Of a stretch of 64,000 bases of DNA, positions 51,433 through 59,495 are shown one piece after another. The stretch covers positions 1,054,001-1,118,000 of the forward strand of contig NZ_CP108509.1 of the NCBI RefSeq assembly GCF_035917275.1. The letters run 5' to 3'. Each line of letters begins with the position of its first letter. Within the stretch, counting starts at the first letter, position 1. The notes under the pieces were generated by a model, which was not told where the DNA came from, searched no databases, and worked only from the letters and a program-made list of their open reading frames with translations. Source of the stretch: Streptomyces sp. NBC_01237 (GTDB lineage Bacteria; Actinomycetota; Actinomycetes; Streptomycetales; Streptomycetaceae). A program made the translations under genes and the position numbers.

Positions 51433-52410
51433 TCACTTCTTCAGTGCGGCGACGACCGAGTCGACATACGACTCCATCGACCCGGTGCCGCCGAACATCC
51501 ACACCCCGTCGGGCAGCCGGTGCACCTTGTCCGCCTTCACGAAGGGGAGCGACTTCCACACCGCGTTGCCGGCGAGCGCTCCGGTGAACGGCGTGCTGCC
51601 CTTGTCGCCGTCGCTGCCGATGTACGCGAACTCCACGTCACCGAGCTTGGTCAGCCCCTCGACGTCGGTGGCGGCGAGGCCGTAGGCCGGGTCGCCCTTC
51701 ATCGTCCAGGGGTTCTTCAGCCCGAGCTTCTCGTTGACCGCGCCGATCAGCGAGCCGCTGGTGTACGGCCGGATGGACACCTGGTTGCCGGTGACGTACC
51801 CGTCCGCGAAGGCGAACTCCGTGCCCGCGTGCCCGGCCTTCTCCAACTCCTGCTTGCCTTCGGCGAGCTTCGCCTCGAAGCCCTTCTTCAGCTTGTCGGC
51901 CTGCTCGGTGGTGCCCGTGGCCTTGGCGATCAGGTCCAGTTCGCCGGTCATCTGCCCGAGCGGATCGGCCGCGTCGGCGGCCTTCAGGTCCAGGACCGGG
52001 GCGATCTTCCGCAGCTGCGCGAGGGCGGCGGCCGGCAGGTCGCTGGTGGCCACGATGAGATCGGGCGCGAGGGCGGCGACGGTGTCCATGCTCGGTTCAC
52101 CGCGGGTGCCGATGTCCTTCGGCTCGTTCGTCAGCGGAACGGCCGTGTCCCAGGTCTTGTACCCCTTGACGTCGGCGACACCGACCGGCTCGACACCCAG
52201 CGAGACCAGGTGCTCGACGACGTTCCACTCGGTCCCGACGACCTTCTTCGCGGGACCGTCCAGCTCCACCTTCGTGCCGGAGGCACCGGTGAGGGTGATG
52301 CGCTCGGCGGACTTGTTCGACTTGTCCGCGGCGGGCTCGGTCGTACCGCACGCGCTCAGGGCGATCGTGGCGGCGGTGGCCGCGGCGGCGGTGAGGAGGA
52401 GTCGTCTCAT
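51433..52410 (-). CDS. Siderophore-binding lipoprotein of second system
   Basis: A 325-residue FepB/FhuD-type receptor with lipobox TIALSACGT. The binding core includes VVGTEWNVVEHLVSLGVEPVG, DTVAALAPDLIVATSDLPAA and GDVEFAYIGSDGD. It lies between the ATPase and the fused permease on one strand and follows the iron box at 53492, so it is expected to be iron-repressed. It differs clearly from the lipoprotein at 19.4 kb and probably takes a different siderophore. Confidence 0.92.
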   Translation of the reverse strand: MRRLLLTAAAATAATIALSACGTTEPAADKSNKSAERITLTGASGTKVELDGPAKKVVGTEWNVVEHLVSLGVEPVGVADVKGYKTWDTAVPLTNEPKDIGTRGEPSMDTVAALAPDLIVATSDLPAAALAQLRKIAPVLDLKAADAADPLGQMTGELDLIAKATGTTEQADKLKKGFEAKLAEGKQELEKAGHAGTEFAFADGYVTGNQVSIRPYTSGSLIGAVNEKLGLKNPWTMKGDPAYGLAATDVEGLTKLGDVEFAYIGSDGDKGSTPFTGALAGNAVWKSLPFVKADKVHRLPDGVWMFGGTGSMESYVDSVVAALKK

Positions 52411-52481
52411 GAGGTGGTACTGAGCCTTTCACTGTGCGCGTCGTGCGCGTTCTGCTGGGTGTCCTGCGTCGTACTGCTGAC

Positions 52482-53486
52482 CTAGGCGTTGCTGCCGGCT
52501 TGCGTCGTGATGCCGTCCTGCGCGCTGCTGCCGGCTTGCGTCGTGATGCCGTCCTGCGCGCTGCTGCCGTCCTGCGCGTTGCTGCTGTCCTGCGCGCCTT
52601 CGCTGTCCCGCACGCTGTCGCTGCCGGATGTCCTGTCGCCGTCCGCTGTCCGTCGTGTGTGGTGCCGGCCGATCGCACGGGTGCGCAGCCGCCCCGTCAG
52701 CGGATCGGTGGAGACCTCGATCCGGATGCCGTACGTGTCCGTCAGCCGCTCCGGGGTGAGCACGTGCTCGGGCTCTCCGTCCGCGATCACCCGTCCCGCC
52801 CGGAGCAGCACGATCCGATCGGCGACGGCCGCCGCCTGGTCCAGGTCGTGGAGTACCACCCCGACGGCGATCCCATGGTCGTCCGCCAAGTCCCTTATCA
52901 GGTCCAGCAGTTCCACCTGGTACCGCAGGTCGAGGTAGGTCGTCGGCTCGTCCAGCAGCAGTACGCCGGTCTCCTGGGCGAGACATCCCGCGAGCCACAC
53001 CCGCTGCAGCTGACCGCCGGAAAGGTGCTCGGCACCCCGCTCGGCCAGCTCGGCGACCCCCGTCATCCCGAGCGCCCGGTCCACGGCCGCCCGCCCGCCC
53101 TCATCGGCCCGGCCCCAGCGCCCCCGGTACGGATACCGCCCGAACTCCACGACGTCCCGCACGGTCAGCCCGCTGGGTGTGGGCCGCCCCTGGGTCAGCA
53201 GCGCCACGTGCCGCGAGAACTCGCGGGGTGTCAGCGCGAAACCGTCCGTACCCTCGTCGAGGGTCAGCGCCGCACTCCGCGCACGCTGCAACCGCGCGAC
53301 GGTCCGCAGCAGCGTCGACTTCCCGCTGCCGTTCGGCCCGACCAGTACGGTCACCCGGCCGGGCGAGAGCTCAAGGAACGCCTCGTGCACGACGTCGACA
53401 CCGTCGTACGCCACGGTGACGCCCGTGGCGGACAGGGTGTGGCCGCGCGAGTGCGCGGCCTGGGTAAGTGCTTCACCGACTTTCAC
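52482..53486 (-). CDS. ATP-binding protein of second siderophore system, repetitive tail
   Basis: A 334-residue ABC ATPase. All motifs are present: Walker A GPNGSGKST, Q-loop LLTQGRPTP, signature LSGGQLQRVW, Walker B LLLDEPTTYLD and H-loop VLHDLDQ. The catalytic part ends near residue 270. The last 60 residues are a low-complexity tail built of SSAQDG and SSAQDGITTQAG repeats that relatives normally lack. The GTG start at 53486 lies 5 bp from the iron box. It is the first gene of the operon and drives the fused permease. The tail is unlikely to matter for catalysis and may still be changing in length. Confidence 0.92.
   Translation of the reverse strand: MKVGEALTQAAHSRGHTLSATGVTVAYDGVDVVHEAFLELSPGRVTVLVGPNGSGKSTLLRTVARLQRARSAALTLDEGTDGFALTPREFSRHVALLTQGRPTPSGLTVRDVVEFGRYPYRGRWGRADEGGRAAVDRALGMTGVAELAERGAEHLSGGQLQRVWLAGCLAQETGVLLLDEPTTYLDLRYQVELLDLIRDLADDHGIAVGVVLHDLDQAAAVADRIVLLRAGRVIADGEPEHVLTPERLTDTYGIRIEVSTDPLTGRLRTRAIGRHHTRRTADGDRTSGSDSVRDSEGAQDSSNAQDGSSAQDGITTQAGSSAQDGITTQAGSNA
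52488..52610 (-). repeat. 36-bp and 18-bp tandem repeats at the 3' end of the ATPase gene
   Basis: Two 36-bp units (starting near 52500 and 52536, sharing TTGCGTCGTGATGCCGTCC) followed by shorter 18-bp GTCCTGCGCGCTGCTGC-like units. In the coding strand these give SSAQDGITTQAG and SSAQDG. They probably arose by replication slippage. Confidence 0.8.
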
Positions 53487-53491
53487 AAGTC

Positions 53492-53510
53492 GAAGGTTAG
53501 CCTAACCTTA
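53492..53510 (-). promoter_or_regulatory. Iron box of the second siderophore system
   Basis: GAAGGTTAGCCTAACCTTA matches 15 of 19 iron-box positions and is an almost perfect palindrome. It lies 5 bp upstream of the ATPase start codon (read on the minus strand), so a DmdR1/IdeR-type repressor would block this operon when iron is plentiful. Confidence 0.88.
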
Positions 53511-53601
53511 CTTTGACTGAAAATCGCTGGTACGGGCCCCTGCGCCTGCCGTGGTGCCGGGCGCCGGGGCTCCGTAGCGGGCGTGTTCGCACGGCGTGGG
53601 G

Positions 53602-54867
53602 CTACAGGCGCACCGGGAGGGCTTTCAGGTGCCAGTTGACCGGGTTGGTGCCGCGTTGCAGGTGCTGCGGATCAGTGGCGAGCCGCAGGCCGGGGAAACG
53701 GTCGAGCAGGGCGGTCAGGGCGGCGGCGGTCTCCTCCTGGGCGAGGTGCGCGCCGAGGCAGCGATGGGCGCCGTGTCCGAATCCGAGGTGGGGTTCGCGG
53801 CCACGCCGGGTGCGGGTGATGTCGAAGCGGTCGGGGTCGGTGAAGGCGGCCGGGTCGCGGTTGGCCGCCGAGACGATCGGGAGGACGGCTTCCCCTGCGC
53901 GCACCGGGGTACTGCCGAGGGTGGTGTCGCGGATGGCGTACCTCGGCAACGCGCGCACGACGGGGCCGCAGTAGCGCATGAGTTCATCGACGGCGTGCGG
54001 CATGAGCGTGGGATCTTCACGCAGCAGGGCGAGTTGGCCGGGGTGGGCGAGGAGCGCTTCGGTGCCGTTGGTGATGAGATTGACGGTGGTGATGTGCCCG
54101 GCGACGACGAGGTTGACGACGAGAGCGACCAGTTCGTCGATGCTCAGCCGGTCCCGGTGGTGAGGGCTGAGCAGGTCGGAGATGAGGTCGCTTCCGGGGT
54201 TGGCGGCGTGGTTCTCGATGAGGATGTGGGCGTCGTCGACCATGCCGGCGAGCGCGTCGCCGAGTTCGTCACCGCAGATACCGGCGGTCAGTGTGCCACT
54301 GCGGGCACGCCAGCGGTCGCGGTCGGCCTCGGGGACGGCGATGAGCTCGCAGATGACGGTGATGGGCAGCGGCCTGGCGAAGTGCTCGACGAGGTCGACT
54401 ACACCGTCTTCGGTGTGGTCCGGCAGGCGGTCCAGCAACTGGGCGGCGATGGCGTCGATCCTGGGGCGCAAGGACGCCACGCGTCCGGGCGAGAACGCGG
54501 CGGTGACCAGGCCGCGCAGCCGGCGGTGATCGGCACCGTCCGCGTCGAAGATCCCGGCACGCAGGTACTTCTCCTGGCCCAGGTGCATGCCGCGGGCCTG
54601 CCAGGTCTGCTCGGTGCGGTGTGCCACCGGTGCGCCGGGGACGGTGGCGGCGTCGATGGTGAAGCGGGCATCGCTCATGACGGTACGGATGTCGTCGTGG
54701 CGGGTGGCCACCCACATCGGGTCGACCCCTCGCACGCATCCGCGCGCCATCGGCCCGTTCTCGTCGGTCTGCGCGTACGCGGTGAACGGATCCCGTACCA
54801 GCGCCGGATCCGAGAGGTCCAACAGTGCGTCGCCGGTGTCGCCGGTGTCCAGGTCCTGAACGGTCAT
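53602..54867 (-). CDS. Cytochrome P450 with atypical I-helix (AGHITT)
   Basis: A 421-residue P450 of the CYP107/CYP105-like actinomycete group. The heme loop is GFGHGAHRCLGAHLA and the ExxR motif is in DELMRYCGP. The I-helix reads VVAGHITTVN, so the acidic residue usually before the conserved Thr (AGxE/DTT) is Ile. That residue helps proton delivery, so the enzyme may use an altered mechanism or a substrate hydroxyl. ATG 54867 has GGAG 9 bases upstream; the in-frame extension further up is Arg-rich and unlikely. No redox partner is directly beside it, but a ferredoxin gene is 3 kb away. The substrate is unknown. Confidence 0.9.
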   Translation of the reverse strand: MTVQDLDTGDTGDALLDLSDPALVRDPFTAYAQTDENGPMARGCVRGVDPMWVATRHDDIRTVMSDARFTIDAATVPGAPVAHRTEQTWQARGMHLGQEKYLRAGIFDADGADHRRLRGLVTAAFSPGRVASLRPRIDAIAAQLLDRLPDHTEDGVVDLVEHFARPLPITVICELIAVPEADRDRWRARSGTLTAGICGDELGDALAGMVDDAHILIENHAANPGSDLISDLLSPHHRDRLSIDELVALVVNLVVAGHITTVNLITNGTEALLAHPGQLALLREDPTLMPHAVDELMRYCGPVVRALPRYAIRDTTLGSTPVRAGEAVLPIVSAANRDPAAFTDPDRFDITRTRRGREPHLGFGHGAHRCLGAHLAQEETAAALTALLDRFPGLRLATDPQHLQRGTNPVNWHLKALPVRL

Positions 54868-55020
54868 ACCAGAATTCTCCAAACATGTGGGGATTCGGCT
54901 ACGGCATCCTCGCCTCCGGGTCGAACCTCGCGCACCCCTTCGGGCGCTAATCCACCCGGACGGGCATATTCGCATCCGATATGCCCCCACGGCCTCGGGG
55001 GCAGTTGTCCCCTTCCCCGC

Positions 55021-55086
55021 GCCGTCTTCGGTCCGGTTCACCGCACCGCCTTCGGTCCGGTTCACCGCGCCGTCTTCGGTCCGGCG
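55021..55086 (+). repeat. 24-bp tandem repeat, about 2.7 copies, intergenic
   Basis: Units beginning at 55021, 55045 and 55069 share the core TTCGGTCCGGTTCACCGC. They lie in the 650-bp gap (54868-55517) between the divergent P450 gene and the secreted-protein gene. Apart from promoters I see nothing else in this gap. Confidence 0.8.
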
Positions 55087-55517
55087 ACGTGATCACGATG
55101 CATAAGGGCAGGCCGGTTATCGGCACAGCCCGGTGATCGAGATCAGGCCACCGGCCGATCCGGACCACGTGCGGTAGTCGCGGGCGCGAGCGGCACGGTC
55201 GGCGTGGTCCTGCGGACTGTCGGGCCGACCGAATGGGGTCCCCCGCCCGGTGCGGACAGGCGACGAGAAACAATCGTTCGCGGGATACAGAATTCCCGTT
55301 CACCGTACGGGAGTTCCCACACGAGAAATCTCCCCGCGCCACGCTCCGAATCCGGCCTCCTTTCCCGCTCCCGCGCTGCGTGGCCTTCTGGTCGGAAAGG
55401 CGTGCTCATGCTTAGCTGTGGCGCGCGGGCTGCCGCGAATCGAGCTCCTCATCTGGATATCCCATGGATCGCCCTGTTCCGCCGCGCGACTCCATCTACC
55501 TGAGGAAGAGGTTCTTC

Positions 55518-56219
55518 ATGATGCCTTTGACCCGCCGTCTCACCGGATCGGCCGCGGCCGTCGCCGCACTCACCCTGGCCCTCATCACTCCGGCCACGGC
55601 CGCGTCGGCGCCCGCCGAGCGGACAGTCACATCCGTCGGCCCGGTGCAACTCCCCGTCGGCGGCCTGGGAAGCGGCCCGTACAACGTCGCCGTGCAGTCG
55701 GCCGTCGGTACCGCCATGGACAGTGCCGTGGCCAAGGGATTCGATCCCGCGCGGTGCACCCTGGTCAAGGGCCCCACCATCGTCAATCAGCTCCCGAACG
55801 GGTACGTGCAGGTCGCGGTCGAGTACCTCTGTGCCGGGGATCCGTACACGCCCGGTCCGACGTTCGTGCTCAACCGCTATCACAAGAGCTCCGACACCCA
55901 GAGCAACAGCTGGTACCACCCGAACGGTTACCAGCTGCAGGGGCCGCTCGGTTCGCTGTACACCTACGCGGCCCCGGACACCACGCCCTTGTACCTCTGC
56001 CAGGTCAGGGGCGACCACTTCACCAGTACGGACGTCAACTGTGAGGGCCAGCAGTACGTGACCCGCCTCGGCTGGCTCTACACCACCCAGCCGGCCGGCG
56101 TGGGCACCGTTCAGCTGTTCCGCTGCCTGCGGAACGAGAACCGCCAGATCTTCGACTCCATCCAGGCCAACTGCGAGGGTCAGATCCACGGGGGCGTACT
56201 GGGATACACCCTGGCCTGA
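55518..56219 (+). CDS. Small secreted protein with DUF5648-like repeats
   Basis: A 233-residue exported protein. The Sec signal peptide covers about 1-32 (RRLTGSAAAVAALTLALITP). The C-terminal half has two related units, LYLCQVRGDHFTSTDVNC and LFRCLRNENRQIFDSIQANC, each followed by a Gly-rich turn and a final Gly-(W/Y) strand, resembling the short beta-propeller-like DUF5648 repeats of secreted hydrolases and lectins. Paired cysteines in each unit suggest disulfides. ATG 55518 is favoured by AGAGG 6 bases upstream and leaves the signal peptide at the N-terminus. It is likely an extracellular binding protein; no catalytic residues are obvious. Confidence 0.75.
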   Translation: MMPLTRRLTGSAAAVAALTLALITPATAASAPAERTVTSVGPVQLPVGGLGSGPYNVAVQSAVGTAMDSAVAKGFDPARCTLVKGPTIVNQLPNGYVQVAVEYLCAGDPYTPGPTFVLNRYHKSSDTQSNSWYHPNGYQLQGPLGSLYTYAAPDTTPLYLCQVRGDHFTSTDVNCEGQQYVTRLGWLYTTQPAGVGTVQLFRCLRNENRQIFDSIQANCEGQIHGGVLGYTLA

Positions 56220-56251
56220 GGGCCGGCCCGACCGTAGCGGCCCGACCCGTC

Positions 56252-56287
56252 CGGACATGCTCCGCCCGCCGGGGTGGGGCATGTCCG
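56252..56287 (+). terminator. Hairpin terminator after secreted-protein gene
   Basis: A 16-bp stem starting CGGACATGC, continuing with two G-T wobble pairs into a GC-rich part and closed by a GCCG loop, 32 bp past the stop codon. Confidence 0.72.
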
Positions 56288-56396
56288 TACCCCCCGGCCG
56301 CACTTGGGTTCCCACCGTACGCACCGGCTCGGTCAACACCCCCTGTTCTCCCGCCGGATCACCCCGACACCACCGCAGTCGATCGAGGAGGAAGCG

Positions 56397-57428
56397 ATGA
56401 CCGAACCCACAGCCGCGGACCGTGGTGCGATCATGTCCGCAGTCTTCGGGTACATGACGGCCCAGACTCTCGCGGCGGCAGTACGCCTCAAGATCGCCGA
56501 CCACCTGGGCGAGACCGGGCGGCCCGCCGCCGACGTGGCGTCCGAACTGGGCACCGACCCCGGCGCCACCCGCCGCCTGCTGCGAGCGCTGGCCGCTTCG
56601 GGCCTGGCCACCGAACCGAGGCCCGGCGTATTCGCCCTGACGCCCCGCGGCACACTGCTGCGCACCGACCGCCCCGACTCGGTCGCCGAGTTCGTCGGCA
56701 TGTTCCTGGACCCGACGATGGTGAGCGCCTGGGGCCACCTCGACGACAGCGTCCGGACGGGACGCGTCGCGTTCGACGACCTGTTCGGCAGCGATTTCTT
56801 CGGCTTCCTCGCGAAGCACCCGGAGTTGTCGAGGGCGTTCAACGCCTCGATGCGCCAGGGCACCAGGGAGACCGCGGCGGTCCTGCCGAGGATGCTCGGC
56901 CTGGACGGAGCCACCTCGATCACCGATGTCGGCGGCGGCGACGGCACCCTTCTCGCGGCGATCCTGACGGCGCACCCGCATCTGCGTGGGGTGCTGTTCG
57001 ACAGTCCCCAGGGGTCGGCCGAATCCGGTCCGGTGCTGGACGCCGCCGGCGTCACCGGGCGCTGCGAGGTCACCACCGGGGACTTCTTCGCAGCGGTGCC
57101 CGCCGGGTCGGACGTCTACCTGCTCAAGAGCATCGTGCACGACTGGGACGACGAACGGGTGGTCACGATCCTCGGTCACATACGGGCGGTGATCCCGCCC
57201 GAGGGCCGACTGCTGATCGTCGAGCCGGTGCTGCCGGAGACCGTCGACGGTTCCCTGCGGCCGACGATGTACCTCAGCGACCTCAACATGCTGGTCAATG
57301 TGGGAGGCCGCGAGCGTACCGAGGCGGAATTCCGTTCGCTGTGCGAGCGCGCCGGATTCTCCCTGGCCGGGGTGACACGGCTGCCGGCACCGGCCGCGAT
57401 CTCGGTGATCGAGGCGGTCCCCGCCTGA
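56397..57428 (+). CDS. O-methyltransferase, SAM-dependent (polyketide-tailoring type)
   Basis: A 343-residue methyltransferase of the DmpM/carminomycin 4-O-methyltransferase class. It has an N-terminal winged-helix dimerisation domain (about 10-100; RLKIADHLGETGRPAADVAS) and a C-terminal Rossmann domain. SAM motif I is ITDVGGGDGTLLAAIL, and the catalytic His region is LKSIVHDWDDE. Enzymes of this class methylate phenolic hydroxyls of aromatic natural products. GAGGAGGAAG precedes the ATG. It lies between two P450 genes and 6 kb from an acyltransferase gene, so it may tailor a secondary metabolite. Confidence 0.92.
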   Translation: MTEPTAADRGAIMSAVFGYMTAQTLAAAVRLKIADHLGETGRPAADVASELGTDPGATRRLLRALAASGLATEPRPGVFALTPRGTLLRTDRPDSVAEFVGMFLDPTMVSAWGHLDDSVRTGRVAFDDLFGSDFFGFLAKHPELSRAFNASMRQGTRETAAVLPRMLGLDGATSITDVGGGDGTLLAAILTAHPHLRGVLFDSPQGSAESGPVLDAAGVTGRCEVTTGDFFAAVPAGSDVYLLKSIVHDWDDERVVTILGHIRAVIPPEGRLLIVEPVLPETVDGSLRPTMYLSDLNMLVNVGGRERTEAEFRSLCERAGFSLAGVTRLPAPAAISVIEAVPA

Positions 57429-57497
57429 TCCGTGTCCCTCGGGGCCGCCTGCCCGACCGTACCTTCGCCGGAGCGGTGCGACGCAGAGCCACCCGAC

Positions 57498-57527
57498 GGC
57501 CCGAGGAGCTCTCCGGCTCCTCGGGCC
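57498..57527 (+). terminator. Hairpin terminator after O-methyltransferase
   Basis: A perfect 12-bp stem (GGCCCGAGGAGC and complement) with a 6-base loop. The rest of the 357-bp gap up to the ferredoxin gene shows no gene. Confidence 0.75.
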
Positions 57528-57785
57528 TCGCACAGCGTGTCCGGGCCGTTGACGACGAGCCCTCGGCGACCGTGCCCGGGGACCGGCCTCGATGACGGAC
57601 TCCGGCGCCCCGGCCCGGTGCTGAGGGCTGTCCCGTCATCCCTGGTGGATCAGCCCGCAGCGTCGGATGCGGTGCATCGCAAGACGGAGGGACGTCCGCA
57701 TACGGGATGCATCAGGGCGTTCCGACAACGCCGCGAGGTGCCGTAGCCGTCGTCGTGCGCCCGCCCAGGGATTTCGGGGCAGCCC

Positions 57786-57977
57786 TTAGGTCACGGTGAT
57801 CGCTTGCACCGGGCAGACCCGGGCGGCCTCGCCCGCCAGCGGACCGACGGTGCCGTCCTCCGTACCCGGCAGCAGTTCGCCGTAGCCGTCGTCGTCCTGG
57901 GTGAACAGGTCCGGGGCGGTCAGCGCGCACTGTCCCGCGCCGATGCACACATCCTTGTCGATACTGATCCGTGTCAT
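57786..57977 (-). CDS. Small ferredoxin (3Fe-4S type), P450 redox partner
   Basis: A 63-residue ferredoxin. The cluster ligands are C-x5-C (VCIGAGQCALTAPDLF) and a distal CP (ARVCPVQAI). The middle cysteine of the usual C-x2-C-x2-C is Gly, which fits the single [3Fe-4S] or variable-site ferredoxins that reduce Streptomyces P450s. A ribosome-binding site AAGGAG lies before the ATG. It is encoded 28 bp downstream of the CYP105-like P450 gene on the same strand, so the two are surely co-expressed. Confidence 0.93.
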   Translation of the reverse strand: MTRISIDKDVCIGAGQCALTAPDLFTQDDDGYGELLPGTEDGTVGPLAGEAARVCPVQAITVT

Positions 57978-58005
57978 GGTCGGCTCCTTTCCGAAAGAGT
58001 GCGGG

Positions 58006-59223
58006 TCACCAGGCCACGGGCAGTTCGAGCATGCCCTGGATGGTGTCGCCCGGCTTGAACGGGATCTCGTCGGCGGGCGCCGCGAGCCGCAGCCCCGGCA
58101 ACCGTGCGAAGAGGCTGCGCAGGGCGATCTCGATCTCGGCCCGCGCGAGGTTCTGGCCGAGACACTGGTGGATACCGAAGCCGAAGGCGACATGGTGACG
58201 CGACCGGCGGCCGAGGTCGAGTTCGTCCGGCGCGGGGTAGGCGGCGGCATCGCGGTTGACCGTCGACGTGGACAGGACGACGCCCTCGCCCGCCCGGATC
58301 GTCACCCCGCCCATCTCGATGTCCTCGGTGGCCACCCGTGAGACCGTGTCGGCGATCGACAGGAAGCGCAGCAGTTCCTCCACCGCCGAGGGCATCAGCT
58401 CCTTCTCGCTGCGCAACCGTGCGAGCTGGTCGGGGTGTTGAAGCAGGGTGAAGGTGCCCAGCGAGATCATGTTCGCGGTCGTCTCATGGCCCGCGACGAG
58501 GAGGATCTGCGCGAGGCGGACCAGTTCGTCGCGGCTGACCGCTCCCGTGTCGAGCCGTTCGGCGATCAGCTCGTCAAGCAGTCCCTCTCCCCTGACGGTC
58601 CGCTTGTGGTCGATCAGCGTCCGGAAGTACTCGTCGAGCTCGTCACGGGCGGCCTGGACATCGGTGACCACGGGCCCGCGCAGCAACGTCCGCGTCCGTG
58701 ACTCGAAGAAGTCGTGGTCGGAGTACGGGACGCCGAGCAGCGCACAGATCACCATCGAGGGAACCGGAAGCGCGAACGCGTTCACCAGATCGACGGGCGG
58801 CCCCTGCTCGATCATCCTGTCCAGCAGCCGGTCCACGGTCTCCTGGATCTGCGGACGAAGGGTCTCGGTCCGCTTGAGGGTGAAGCTCGGTACCAGCATC
58901 CGGCGTTGCGCGTGATGCTCCGGGTCGTCCACACCGAGCAGTTCGATGCGGCGCGTGGCCAACTTCGCCACCCGTGCGGTGGCCATGGGGAACGCGGGGT
59001 TCTGCCGGTCGGCGGACAGCCGCTGGTCGGACAGGAGCGCGCGGGCCTCGGCGTGCCCGGTGACCAGCCAGACGACCCGGCCGTCGTAGAGGGTGGCGGG
59101 CGACAGCGGCCGCTGCGCCGCACCGGGGGGCGGCCGATACCCCGTCGGCGGGTGATAGGGGCAGGTGCGGTCCTGCGGGAAGGTGATGGTGTCCGTCTGA
59201 GGGCCGGTGTCGGTGTCTGCCAT
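58006..59223 (-). CDS. Cytochrome P450, CYP105-like, with ferredoxin partner
   Basis: A 405-residue P450 with all motifs canonical: I-helix LLVAGHETTANM, ExxR in VEELLRFL and heme loop FGFGIHQCLGQNLAR. The N-terminus (FPQDRTCPYHPPTGYRPP) and these motifs are typical of CYP105 enzymes, which hydroxylate varied hydrophobic compounds in Streptomyces. It is first in a two-gene operon with the ferredoxin. No regulator is adjacent. The substrate may be a metabolite of the neighbouring cluster or a foreign compound. Confidence 0.94.
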   Translation of the reverse strand: MADTDTGPQTDTITFPQDRTCPYHPPTGYRPPPGAAQRPLSPATLYDGRVVWLVTGHAEARALLSDQRLSADRQNPAFPMATARVAKLATRRIELLGVDDPEHHAQRRMLVPSFTLKRTETLRPQIQETVDRLLDRMIEQGPPVDLVNAFALPVPSMVICALLGVPYSDHDFFESRTRTLLRGPVVTDVQAARDELDEYFRTLIDHKRTVRGEGLLDELIAERLDTGAVSRDELVRLAQILLVAGHETTANMISLGTFTLLQHPDQLARLRSEKELMPSAVEELLRFLSIADTVSRVATEDIEMGGVTIRAGEGVVLSTSTVNRDAAAYPAPDELDLGRRSRHHVAFGFGIHQCLGQNLARAEIEIALRSLFARLPGLRLAAPADEIPFKPGDTIQGMLELPVAW

Positions 59224-59400
59224 GACGAGCCTCGCAAGAGCAGGAGGGAATGGGTCCTACCGATCTCTCCCTACTAGATGCCTGAGTCACCTATTTGGTC
59301 TATGCACTGTTCGGCCAACTCGCATCCGCCACGGGCAGCTCGCGCGGAGGTGAAGAGAAGGCCGCCGCCAACAGCTCCGAGGGGGGCCGCGCTTCTCACC

Positions 59401-59441
59401 CGGCAGTGCGGCCACCGCCGTTCGGGGTGGCCGCACTGCCG
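59401..59441 (-). terminator. Hairpin terminator downstream of PQQ-type dehydrogenase
   Basis: A perfect 16-bp stem (CGGCAGTGCGGCCACC and complement) with a 9-base loop, 54 bp past the stop of the leftward dehydrogenase gene and upstream of the P450 promoter. Confidence 0.8.
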
Positions 59442-59495
59442 CGAGGGGGCGGATCGGTCTCCGTACACCGGGCGGGGTGGATCGCCCAGCAGGGG

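Noticed and set aside
55449..57533. A leftward open frame of 694 codons opposite the secreted-protein and O-methyltransferase genes
   Set aside because: Antisense shadow; the rightward genes have clear SAM motifs, a signal peptide and terminators.
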